Notes under the pieces: model-generated
The model's input: the letters and a program-made list of their open reading frames with translations, nothing else
The model's database searches: none
Told to the model about the DNA's origin: nothing
Made by a program: the position numbers and the translations under genes
Assembly (NCBI RefSeq): GCF_002127325.2
Contig: NC_035433.2
Span: 12,930,111 to 12,994,110, forward strand
DNA from: Helianthus annuus
Lineage: Eukaryota > Streptophyta > Magnoliopsida > Asterales > Asteraceae
Reading direction: 5' to 3'
DNA: 64,000 nucleotides
In this document: piece after piece, positions 48,596-59,094 of the stretch
Layout of the letters: each line of letters begins with the position of its first letter
Position numbering within the stretch: position 1 is the first letter of the stretch

Positions 48596-48600
<5 letters not shown>
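48287..48600 (-). other. 3' spacer of the Athila/Tat-like element
   Basis: No coding sequence on the element strand. It begins with the Asteraceae-style stretch cttacccgttgcttgtcccaagcaacc and leads into the (TA)n tract at 48601. The spacer resumes at ~53533 after the three TIR elements. Confidence 0.5.

Positions 48601-48652
<52 letters not shown>
48601..48652. repeat. (TA)n microsatellite, left of TIR element A
   Basis: About 26 TA units. Similar tracts stand at 49874-49914, 50692-50721 and 53492-53532, so each of the three TIR elements is bordered by (TA)n. Confidence 0.9.
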
Positions 48653-48655
<3 letters not shown>

Positions 48656-49869
48656 TTAGGATCCTGTAAAAAAGGCCCAAAGTGTGAGAAATGTAAGAAA
48701 TAATATCAGCCATTAGATCTTTTGATCTAATGGTTGAGATCAATAGGGACCAAAATGTAAAATATTTATATTAATTTGGATTGAATTGAAATATCTAGGG
48801 GCAATTGTGTCTTTTTATCTTCATTTTGTAAATCAATTCAATCCAAAATCCCTACAATTTCGTTCTCTCTCTATCATGTTCCTAATTTCTCTCTTTCTCT
48901 CTCTTTCTTCTTCCATATTCAGAACATAATCCCTGCAAACATCACGAATCTGAAGATCAAACATCAATACGAAGATCAAACATCAATCGGAAGATCAAAC
49001 ATCAATCGGAAGCGGACCGGCAGTGGTGGTCGACGACGGCGGTGGCGGACCGCAGTGGTTGGGTTCGACGACGGCGGGTGGTTGGGTTAGACGACGGCGG
49101 CGGTTGGGAACCATGAGATTTTACTGTCGGGTGGTTGTGTTCGACGACGGCGGTGGCGGACCGGCAGTGGTGGTGCCGGAATCGGAGAAGAAGATGATAC
49201 AGAGATGTAAGGATTATTGAATGGTGTTATTTTTTACTGAATGGTGTTATTTTTTTACTGAATGGTGTTATCTTTTATGAATGGTATTATTTTTTACTGA
49301 ATGGTGTTATTTTTTACTGAATGGTGTTATTCTTTTCTGAATGGTGTTATTTTGTTTCTGAATGGTATTTTTTTCTTTTTCTGAATGGTGTTATATTTAT
49401 TTACTGAATGGTGTTATATTCTTGTACTGAATGGTGTTATATTATTTACTGAATGGTGTTATTTTGTTTACTGAATGATGTTATTTTTTGTTTACTGGAT
49501 GGTGTTTTTTGTTTCTGAATGGTGTTATTTTATTTCTGAATGGTGTTTTTTGTTTACTGAATGGTGTTATATTATTTTTGTAAAAACACCATGAATTGAA
49601 CTATGAATTTTTTTAAAACACCATGTCATGAACATGCTCTGATTCTGTGAATGATGCAAAAAGAATTAAAATGAATGATGTTATGGACGGTTATAAACTT
49701 ATAATTCTTTAAGACAAGGATTTTCTCTCTCCAAATCCTTAAATCAAGGATTACCATATTTGAATTTGTTAGTGCATTTACAATCATACCCTTTTCAATT
49801 AATTTAGATCTAATGGTTGAGATTCTTTCTTACCTTTCTCACACTTTTGGTCTTTTTTACAATAACTCC

Positions 49870-49873
<4 letters not shown>
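48653..49873. mobile_element. TIR element A at a (TA)n tract
   Basis: The ends are inverted repeats of ~50 bp sharing tgtaaaaaag, agtgtgagaaa and gtaagaaa, followed by a shared attagatc/gatctaat stretch. There is no transposase. The interior has a GGCGGTGG-rich part (49020-49190) and a 17-unit minisatellite (49217-49580). Confidence 0.7.
49217..49580. repeat. Minisatellite in TIR element A, ~17 units of ~21 bp
   Basis: The unit is (A)CTGAATGGTGTTAT followed by a variable T-rich run. The core is kept while the T-rich part varies in length and contains occasional a, c or g. Confidence 0.88.
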
Positions 49874-49914
<41 letters not shown>

Positions 49915-49918
<4 letters not shown>

Positions 49919-50688
49919 AGGAGCTCATGCGAGAACCACCCTTATTGTGAGAACCTTGAGAACCAATGTGAACACAACCTAAAATAGCTAAAAAACCTAA
50001 AAAAAACCTAAAAAAACCTAACCCCCAACCCCCCCCCCCCCAAAAACCTAAACCCCCCACCCCCCCCCCCCCACCCAAAAAAAACCTAACCCCCCCCCCC
50101 CCAAAACCTAACCCCCCCCCAAGCTAAAAAAACCTAAAAAAAACCTAAAAAAACCTAAAAAAACCTAAAAAAAAGCTAACCCCCACCCCCCCCCCCCCCC
50201 AAAACCTAAACCCCCCCCCCCAAGCTAAAAAAAACCTAACCCCCACCCCCCCCCCAAAACCTAAACCCCCCTCCCCCACCCCCCAAAAACCTAACCCCCC
50301 CCCCCCCACCCAAGCTAAAATGATAAAAACTAAACCCCCAAAAAACCTAAAAAAATCTAAAAAAAATCTAAAAAAATCTAAAAAAAATCTAAAAAAATCT
50401 AAAAAAATCAAAAAAAAAATCTAAAAATTTTTTTTGATTTTTTTAATATTTTTTAGGTTAAAATCGCTACTTTTCGAAGCAAAAAAAAAAATTTTTTTTT
50501 AAAAAAAAAAAAAATAAAATTTTTTTTTTTTTTTTTGATTCGAAAAGTAGCGATTTTAACCTAAAAAATATTAAAAAAATCAAAAAAAATTTTTTTATGT
50601 GATTTTTAGCTATTTTTAGGCATTTTTGGTGTGTTCACATTGGTTCTCGCGGTTCTCACAATAAGAGGTGGTTCTCGCATGATCTTCT

Positions 50689-50691
<3 letters not shown>
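49915..50691. mobile_element. TIR element B at a (TA)n tract
   Basis: Inverted ends of ~60 bp share catgcgagaaccacc, ttattgtgagaacc and gagaaccaatgtgaacaca. The interior is a run of AAAACCTAA plus C-homopolymers (49980-50330), then AAAAATCTAA repeats. A large A/T hairpin follows, whose arms share ttaggttaaaatcgctactttt (50453-50476) and its complement (50543-50566). No coding. Confidence 0.7.
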
Positions 50692-50721
<30 letters not shown>

Positions 50722-50724
<3 letters not shown>

Positions 50725-53488
50725 GACCGCTAAAATGAAAACCACCTCCAGTTGTAAGAACCGCGAGAACCACTTTCTAGCCATTAGATTTTCAAAATGG
50801 ATGGATGAGATTAAAAGTAGTTAAAAGTAATATTAAATTCTTTTTGTCTTATTATGTCTTTAGTATTTTAATCTAAAAGGGTATTTAAGTAATTTTGTTT
50901 TTTTTTGTCTTATTAATTTTATTATTTTTTATTACATTTTTGTCCTATTGCATTATTTGTTTTTTTTTCTAAATCATATATCTTTTATTAAACAACATTT
51001 TGAAATCAGATTTTTTGATAAAAAAAAATTTACGCGCGCTTTTTTACGACCCGTTTTTTACGCGCTTTTTACGACCCGTTTTACGCTCCATTTTTTCACG
51101 CTGTTTTTGCGACCGGGTTTTTAAGTGCCGTTTTTTATGTTCGGTTTTACGCACCGTTGTTTGCCGCACCGTTTTTTACGTCATGCTTTTACAAGCCGTT
51201 TTTACGGCCCATTTTTTACGTCCCGTTTTTACGCGCAGTTTTAGCGTCCCGTTTTTATGTTCCGTTTTTACGCGCCTATACGGCCCGTTTTATGCGACGT
51301 TTTTTTACGCCCCGTTTTTTTCACGCCGTTTTTGCGACCGTGTTTTTACGTGCGGATTTTTATTCCCGGTTTTACGCACTGTTTTTTTAGCGCGCCGTGT
51401 TTTACGTCCCGTTTTTACGCGCCGTTTTTACGACCCGTTTTACACGCCGTTTTTTTACACCCCCGTTTTTTACGTGCGTTTTTTAAGACCCGTTTTACGC
51501 CCCGTTTTTTCACGTCGTTTTTGCGACCGTGTTTTTACGTGCTATTTTTTATGCCCGGTTTTACGCGCCGTTTTATACCGCGCCATTTATTACGTCCCGT
51601 GTTCACGCCCCTTATTTACGCGTCGTTTTATCACCCGGTTTTTAAGAGCCATTTTTTGCGCCCCGTTGTCACGCGTCGTTTTTTTGCGCCCCCTTTCTTA
51701 CACATGCGTTTTAAAACTTTTTTTACGGTTTTAAACTTTTTCTTTTACGAAAACTTTTTTTTACGGTTTTAATTTTTTTTTACGAAAACTTTTTTGACGT
51801 TTTACGTTTTACAATTTACATAACACAATGTTTTACGTTTTACATAATAAGGTTTTACGTTTTACGTTTTACAATTTACATAAAAAAGTTTACTTTTTAC
51901 AATTGACATAAAAAAGTTTTACGTTTTACTTAGAAGTTTACGTTTTACGTTGTACGTTTTACAGGTCACATAATTTTTTTTACGTTTTACGTTAAAAAGT
52001 TTTTACATAATAAAGTTTTACGTTTTACGTAAAAAAGTTTTTACATAAAAGTTTTCGTTTTACGTTTTACGTTTTACGTTAAAAAGTTTACATTTTACGT
52101 TAAAAAGTTTACGCTTTACGTTTTACGTTTTACGTTTTATGTTAAAAAGTTTACGTTTTACGTTAAAAAGTTTACATTTTACATTTTATGTTTTACGTTA
52201 AAAAGTTTACGTTTTACGTCTTAAGTTTACGTTTTACGTTAAAAAGTTTTTACATAAAAGTTTTTACACAGCCACCACCTCCAACACCACCGCCGCGAAC
52301 ACTGTCGGGCCACCCCCAAAACCGATGTTGGAAGTATAAATGTTTCGTATAACGGATTTTTCGAAAATCGGGCAGAGTTTCCTCTGTTTTTTGGACAATC
52401 CCGACAGCTAAGTGTCGATTTATTTTTTTAAAATACAACAATAAACCAATCACAATTATCAATATATATAGTTTTCGTCGAAATGTCAAAACATAACAAA
52501 TTTCTAATCCAGTCGTTTACCGAGCCTTTGATTGCTGTTGATTGAGTTGACCCGACATCGAACCGAGTTGACCGGGTTTGACTAGTTGATCCAAATTGTC
52601 ACGAACCACAATCTGACCCGTCGAACCACACCCGAACCACGGCTGACCAGCTTTGACCGAGACCCGAAACCGAGCCGAAAACCCGACAAAATCTGAAGTG
52701 AACCCGAACCAAAACTCAAACCACATCAGAATCTGAGCACGAAATTAAAGCCGAACTTTGAACCAAACAAACTCACCTCTACTGCAGTCGTCGCGGGTGC
52801 AGCTCCGGCGCCGGCCGGCTGCCGTCGTCACCATCAACATCGTCATCTTTAACATTAACACCATCCATTAACACCTCTACTGCAGTCGTCTCCGGTGAAG
52901 GCTCCGGCGACGGTATCTTCATCACTGGTCTACTTCATCACTGATCTTGTCACCCGTCGTTCATCGTCACTCCCGATCATCTTCTCCGATGGCCATCGTT
53001 CACCGCCGACCACCGCCATTCTCCGACCAACCTTCTCACCTCAGGTAACCAACAACAACCACCATAGCCACCACCTGCAATACCATTACCTCGCCAAACA
53101 ACACCTCGAACCACCATCTCTGATCATCTCCGGCGACCACCATCAACCTGCTCTACACCTCCGACCATCTCCATTCGCCGTCACCTTCACCATTAACCAC
53201 CCTCTACACCACCGCTCGGTAACCTTGCACCACAACAACCATCTCTGACTTGTGTGTATGTGTTTGGTTTTAGATTTTTCCCTTATGCACAAAATTACAA
53301 ATCGTGACATGAAAGAGAGAGAATAGATGGCTTTTGATGGAGAGAGAACATCTGACATAGTCAGTTTGTTTAATTTACAAATATACCCCCTTATAATACA
53401 CACATGTGTAATGACATGTCCATTTTTAATTGGTTAAAAGTGGTTCTCGTGGTTCTTACAACTGGGGGTGGTTTTCATTTTAGCGGCC

Positions 53489-53491
<3 letters not shown>
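50722..53491. mobile_element. TIR element C at a (TA)n tract, with captured LTR-like DNA
   Basis: Inverted ends of ~55 bp: ccgctaaaatgaaaaccacc, agttgtaagaacc and gagaaccacttt. The interior contains a degenerate CGTTTTTTACGCGCC repeat (51030-51710), TTTACGTT-type repeats (51780-52260) and a segment at 52320-52750 that is an inverted, diverged relative of the LARD LTR. A GC-rich exon-like stretch (52790-53250) follows. The frames spanning 51000-51772 are repeat artefacts. No transposase was found. Confidence 0.68.
51030..52260. repeat. TTTACG-rich degenerate repeats in TIR element C
   Basis: The first block has ~15-bp units built on CGTTTTTTACGCGCC/CGACCCG. The second block has units built on GTTTTACGTTAAAAAGTTTAC. 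Both share TTTACG, so they may derive from one founder repeat. Confidence 0.75.
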
Positions 53492-53532
<41 letters not shown>

Positions 53533-53533
<1 letters not shown>

Positions 53534-53926
53534 AGCTAATTTGATTTGACCCGGTTTTTATTTTCACTACTAAACAAAACAAACATCAACTATATACACA
53601 ATTTCTTCAACTTCTAAACTATCATTGCAACTAAATACTTCTTTTTGTATTTTTCTCATATTTCTCTCTCTCTCTCTCTCTCTTTTTTAGCTTATCAAAA
53701 TTGTTTAATTTTTATAGTTTTTTATAATTATTGAGAACATGAAAATTATTATCCTACCCCCCGTTAAAAACCCGTGTTGTCCTCAACACTATGTTCGGGA
53801 AATCCGTGAAAATTTCCCCACACTTGTTTTGAACACCGGTTTAAACGGAACTTATTTAATTCAAATTAAACTAAAATAACTATTTACAAACACCAAACCT
53901 GGGCCTCTTTCACATTTCTTCGTCAT
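53533..53926 (-). other. 3' spacer of the Athila/Tat-like element, inner part
   Basis: Non-coding on the minus strand. It has a (CT)n run near 53664-53685 and the phrase ccccacacttg (53818-53828). It lies between the integrase stop codon and TIR element C. Confidence 0.45.
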
Positions 53927-54053
53927 CCACCGGGCGTAAAATGTAACCCACTTTGTCGAGCTCGAGATTGTTGGTATCGTTACCTTCCAAGTACGGTTTG
54001 AGCCGATGCCCGTTCACCGTTTGTTGCTTATTTGTTTGTTCGTCTTGAATGTC
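53927..54053 (-). pseudogene. Integrase C-terminal end of the Athila/Tat-like element
   Basis: The minus strand reads VNGHRLKPYLEGNDTNNLEL and on to DDEE, then a Met and a stop at ~53914-53926. The VNGHRLKPY motif is the hallmark of the integrase end in Athila/Tat gypsy lineages, which lack a chromodomain. The rest of pol is cut off by the LTR inserted at 54054. Confidence 0.65.
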
Positions 54054-54539
54054 TGTCACACCCCCAAAATCCACCTGCGGAGTATCACCGCTTGGGAGCG
54101 TGACTGACCAGGATCAAGCCACCAATCATATAGAACAATATGTATAGTAAAAGTAATTGCCATTTAAACCAAACCAAATCCATATGAAAGGTGTTCCAAA
54201 ACATAAGTAAGTTATCACTGTTTAGCGGAAGCGTATAAATAAACCCATCATAATAAAGTATCAAATGTCATAAGTGTTTAACAAGACGATCACGATCCAA
54301 TCCCACAACGACCAGCTCCTCCCTGTGCAAGCTCCATGTATCTAACGACCTGCAAGGCATGTAACAGAGAATCAACAACTAGTTGAGCGAGTTCACAGAA
54401 AGTAAATGCGAAATAGTATATTCGTTTGTAACATGTGGCTCTACTGGGCCGATAGTACGTCCTATTGGTGGGGGCTTCCCATGTTGTATAACCAGTAGAC
54501 TATTCGTAACCATAAGTGTTCTACATATCCCGAGAACAG

Positions 54540-54780
54540 TAATACGTACAAGTTTACGTAGGTTTTACGTAAGTATCCTTCACAACCGAGGATAGGGGTA
54601 CGCGGGGGTTTACATAGGTTTTACGTAAGTGCCTGACACAACCGAGGCAGTAGTGAGTATAAGTTCATGTAGGTTTTACGTGAGTGTCCTTCGCAACCTG
54701 AGGACAGTGAGCAATACAAGTATACGTAGGTTTTACGTATGTGTCCTGCACAACCGAGGACGATGGTATGGTAGTCTAGT
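54540..54780. repeat. Four ~60-bp tandem units in LTR 4
   Basis: Each unit contains GTAGGTTTTACGT(A/G)(A/T)GT, then a C-rich half ending CACAACCGAGG. Divergence between units is substantial. Confidence 0.8.
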
Positions 54781-55257
54781 AACAGTGTAAGTACGATTCT
54801 ATTCAATCTCATTCCTTCAATCCCAATTCCCGTGCCCTGGGAATCCCATGCCTTAGTAAGAGTGTGAACTCACCTTGGTTTGCTCGGTATGTTATGCTCT
54901 AGGGTTAATCAAACGTCTAAGTCCGTTACACACGACCTAGGATATGTTGCACATGATACGGTGTAAGTGATTGCGTCAAATTAGGGTTTACAAGTCCTTG
55001 GTATTCATGCAACTGTGTTTTGTGTGTTTATTGTGTACATGCAACTATCACATAGGATGTTCACACATGCAGGATCATACAGTTGCCTTCAGTATTATAC
55101 AATCACATATGGAGTCATACGGTTATATGCAGCAATTATAGTAACATACGGTACTGTACAGCAATCATACAATAAGTAGCATTCCATAACATGCATACAG
55201 TGGTGATAAGACAATCATATTTCATTCAATATTAACTTGGCTCGGTTAACAAGTCAA

Positions 55258-55627
55258 CATACTCGGACCGTATAACTATTAACAAAGTTCGGATTACTAA
55301 TGCATCTAGTAAAAGGTCGGACCACATGTCTACATATAAAAGTCATACCAAATGGGTTATGAATAACAATTTGAATAAGACTCCCATGGCCAGAAGCTCG
55401 GATCTTATGTGCCTAGCAAAAACTCGGACAAGAAAGAGAGGGGTATGGGGTTAAAAGCTCGGACATCATGTGCATCCCTTAAAGGTCGGACCTTGATATT
55501 ATTTCCAAAAGTCAGACAACATAAACAAGCAAAGAACTCGGACCCTAGGGTTTCTCCCCCAAAAACTCGGACAAGGGAAGTCCTAATAAAACTCGGACCA
55601 GGTGAGGGTGGGGTTAGAAACTCGGAC
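55258..55627. repeat. Dispersed CTCGGAC motif array in LTR 4
   Basis: About a dozen copies of (A)n-(C/G/T)TCGGAC are scattered over ~370 bp. Most are preceded by a run of A. Spacing is irregular, ~20-50 bp. Confidence 0.75.
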
Positions 55628-55638
55628 ATGGGGTGGGG

Positions 55639-58600
55639 TGTCACACCCTGGCTTTGCGGAAGCGTGGTTAATTTGTGTGACTTCTTAATACCATAGCTTA
55701 ATCATAACAAAGCTATATGAATTTAAAAACCATGCAAGTCATCCATTAAGTTTTTGAAAACATCATACAATACCAGTGTTTTTAACATGCAACCATAACC
55801 TTGTTTAGTAACATTACAACTTATAACAAAACATAAACGTGATTTAGGGTTTGTGTCTTGTCCAGGTAAGAGACACAACCCTAAACCCTGATGACTTCAT
55901 GACCAGTGCAGCGGAAAACGTTCCACACCGTGCCAGATCCGTTTAATTTCCTGAAATACATGTGAGTTGAAAAATCAACAATAATGTTGAGCGAGTTCAC
56001 GTGTAGGTGAGTATGTAAAACATTTGTGAGTATAAAAATAGTTGTGGTATGTAGCAGTGTAAGAGGACTTATGATCATCAATGGTTTGCAAGGCCACTGA
56101 CATATGTGAAGTGCAAATAGGGAGACTCAAACCTAGCAGATTTCGCCACGGCAAAGTATGTGGACAAAGTCACCCCACGGTCCGTTTCTAGTTTGGCCGG
56201 GGGCTGGGCTCGCTACACCCAGATAGATCTACCGCTCCTGTCCCTCGGTCCCTCCATGAGGACTAATGGCCCCATGTTGTTCCTATCCACTCACATGATC
56301 GTATAACACCTCCTTACGTTAAACATACCGTTGTAAAGTACTCGTAAATCATAATAACATGTATTTCACCCCCGCAGTTAAGTAAACTGAAAACAGTTAG
56401 AGAAAAGGGGGACATGAACTCACAGTGAATGCGTATCTCTACCAAGTAATCCGAATATCCGAAGCTGTGCAACGACCTACAGGTGCTAATTCTATTAGAC
56501 GGATGGCCGTGCCTTAGCTTTATAACTTACATTTTTAGGAGACGGTTAGACAACCGTTTCGTATACATACTTGGTATTTTACTTTCCTTCCCAAGGATGG
56601 GGGATTTAAATACATGTGTATTTATACTATCTCATTAAGTCCCACTTAATATATTTTTATTTCTCACTCCAAAATATAATTATTTTTCTCAAAAATAATA
56701 TATTTTCTTTTTACATATTACTTTCCAAAATAATACGTTGACAACATACGCGTTTGTGAATATTTCCGTAATAAGCGTAAGTTACGTTTTAATGATTAGA
56801 TGGTAATAGTAATCACCGTTGTAACTTTTATGCTTGTCGTATAAGCGTTGGTATTATTTTGGGTTTGACAAGTTAGTAAATATCATTTTTACTCTAAAAA
56901 TAATATTTATACATTTTCACAAAATAATCATAAACAGTGTTGTGACAAAATATATTTACCGAATATATATTTATCACGTTTAGTTTTGTGAAAATCCCAC
57001 CTCCGATTATTTAATAAATAAAGTCATGGAGAATATATTTTGTATATATTTCCAATAATAGTTCTAACACTTGTAAATAATTCTAAGTGTTAGATTTAGA
57101 AAAATTTCGCCAGAGTTTCCCCTGTAACTGGAGGTGGCCACGCTTTCAAGCGTATCATTTTCTTTTACAAAATCATTTCAATACTTCCTTTAAATCAACC
57201 AATCAATTTCCAACACAATCAGCAAGTTTCAACACTTCAAACTTGTAGACTAAAATGTAAAATCGCATTATCACATGAACTTGTAATTTTTCCGAGTGTC
57301 GTATTGTAGATCACTTTATATTTAGTGGATCTATACATAAGATAACTTAGTCTTGCAAAAACCCCGTTTTTGGAACAAATCACTCTTTACAACTTCTCGA
57401 CAATTTTTGTAAAAATTGTTATTTTGTCGGATCTTTCATTTTATAAGTGTTTCTACACTTGTAGTTTATAGAAAACATCCTTTTATCAACATGTTATCCA
57501 CTTTTATAAAACATGATTTTCTCGACACCCGGTCCTACGAATATACCACTTGTACATACGTAGATCGGCTCGTTTTAAACACTATTTTGCATGTCAAAAC
57601 ACTTTTACCCAAGTTCATGTTTCCCGTGTGGTGGAGTTTCACCTTTTAACCCTTGTACTGCTAGAAACAAGTGTATGTCAAGATTCGGGATCTTAACAAA
57701 GTCGGGTTAAACGATGATAAGAGCCACCACATCATAGATCGGGCCATAATAACCAACATATTCAAATACTACGACATTTACACGCGTTATGACCTTTTAT
57801 CCAACGATTTTCATGTTTTAGTATACTTTTTAGATTCGAATAGTGGGTTACCGACATTTAACCGATAAAAATCCTTTTAACCACTTTAGACACGATTAAA
57901 AATGAGTTTCAAATGTTATACCTCTAGCTCGGGGCTAGGGAAGTTCTTTGGCGAAAATGGCGCGGATAAAAGCAAATGCACGAGGTCCTTTAGCTTCCGT
58001 TTGCTCCAAGATTCGTTGTACGTGATCCCCGACACTAGTGTATGCTTGGAATGGCAAGACCCGAACTCGAAAATGGTGGTGTGAGTGTGGGTGTGTTCGG
58101 CCGAGAGAAGGGGAGCAAGAGGGAGAGAGTGTGTTGTGTTGATGTGTGTGTTTAGTGTGTGTGAGAGGGTGAGTTATTTATAGAGATTTCAAGCCCCTTC
58201 GTCCATCGGTTCTCCAAGCTTTTAGATACCCGCGTAATCTAATAAAATAAACAAAAGTTGTACCATCTAGTTCCATCTCAATGGAACCGGCCCAAGGGGG
58301 TGTGGGGTCGCCCGGTTGGGTCTCGATCGTGCAGTTACAGTTTACTTTGGTTAAAGTCGGTTACTTTAAGGTCTAACCCCGTTAGTTGTTTAATGTGTTA
58401 TATTGCGGGTGTTAGGGTAATCAGGGACCCTAACTGGCTCAGAAAAATACCAATAATAATCGTGGCAATATTTTTATGTTTCGGGTATTGTCCGGTTGTT
58501 CGGTCGGATAGGAATCCGTTAAAGTGCTTAAGATATCCTTTAAGCGTCGTAAGTAATATTTTTAGCGACACAATTTATTCAGCAAAGTGTCGGGAATAAT

Positions 58601-59059
58601 TCCTTGTATTTTGGCACTTTATTAATTAGCTAGAAGCTAGTGTGTAAATAAAGGTGTTGTGTTCCGTGTTTAAGGTACGCTTTAGGCACATCCAATCTCT
58701 GTATCTTGTTCCTAGAGACGCAACTATACAACCCTTGTATCCCTACACACACTATGGGTGTAGTAAAATAATTCTGGCTCATTCAGGCCTTTAGAGGCAG
58801 TGTTTGCCTGATGCTGGCTATATCAGCATGTTTAATAGGTTATCCGTTCAAATGCTACTGTGCTTTTGTGCATCATGTTTGTCACTAAAGTTCAGTAAAT
58901 AAATAATGTAGTGACGGGAATTAAAGTATGATGCAGATATGTACAAGTACCAACAATCAAGTAGCAGTTTATCAGAAATCTCAGTTAAGCACAGTAATTA
59001 GGCGACAATTAATAGTTAATTAAGTCGTACGGATACCTGGTTTTGTGAGGGTTGTCACA
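55639..59059 (-). repeat. 3' LTR of element 3 (3421 bp)
   Basis: Plus strand TGTCACACCCTGG ... GGGTTGTCACA, giving TG..CA ends. It shares several phrases with the element 1 LTR (for example cttaagaccattaatcctc-like and gtatttcaggaaac-like stretches in inverted form). Frames inside (57416-58599) are chance ORFs. Confidence 0.88.
58175..58182 (-). promoter_or_regulatory. TATA box of the element 3 LTR
   Basis: TATAAATA on the minus strand is followed by a CA/CT-rich leader (cacaca..., ctctctccctcttgctcc) typical of plant retroelement leaders, over 58080-58165. Confidence 0.6.
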
Positions 59060-59080
59060 TTCTCCCCCCGTTAAATAAAT
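59060..59080 (-). other. Polypurine tract of element 3
   Basis: Plus strand ttctccccccgtta; the complement aacggggggagaa lies directly inside the 3' LTR. Confidence 0.85.
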
Positions 59081-59094
59081 TTCGTCCCGAAATT

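Larger units (their letters stand above)
54054..55638 (-). repeat. Partial LTR (LTR 4), related to the element 2 LTR
   Basis: Starts TGTCACACCCCCAAAATCCAC, like element 2 (TGTCACACCC(G/C)CAAAATCCAC), and follows the same phrases (gaccaggatcaagccaccaatcatat). It is then more diverged. It holds a four-unit tandem repeat (54540-54780) and a CTCGGAC motif array (55258-55627). Element 3 interrupts it at 55639; the remainder should lie beyond the window. Confidence 0.75.

Noticed and set aside
49217..49580. Regular repeats with spacers, like a CRISPR array
   Set aside because: Spacers are short T-rich runs, not unique 30-mers, and the surroundings are plant transposons.
49980..50330. AAACCTAACCCC runs resembling an interstitial telomere
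   Set aside because: The plant telomere unit is CCCTAAA. Here the C runs vary from 5 to 16 and the unit is not kept, and the tract lies within TIR element B.
51000..51772. Open frames of 244 and 171 codons
   Set aside because: They arise from a TTTTACG repeat read in several frames; low complexity with Phe/Arg/Pro repeats and no domain.
57416..58599. Several 60-113 codon frames in the element 3 LTR
   Set aside because: They lie inside an LTR, have no domain, and cross its promoter and leader.
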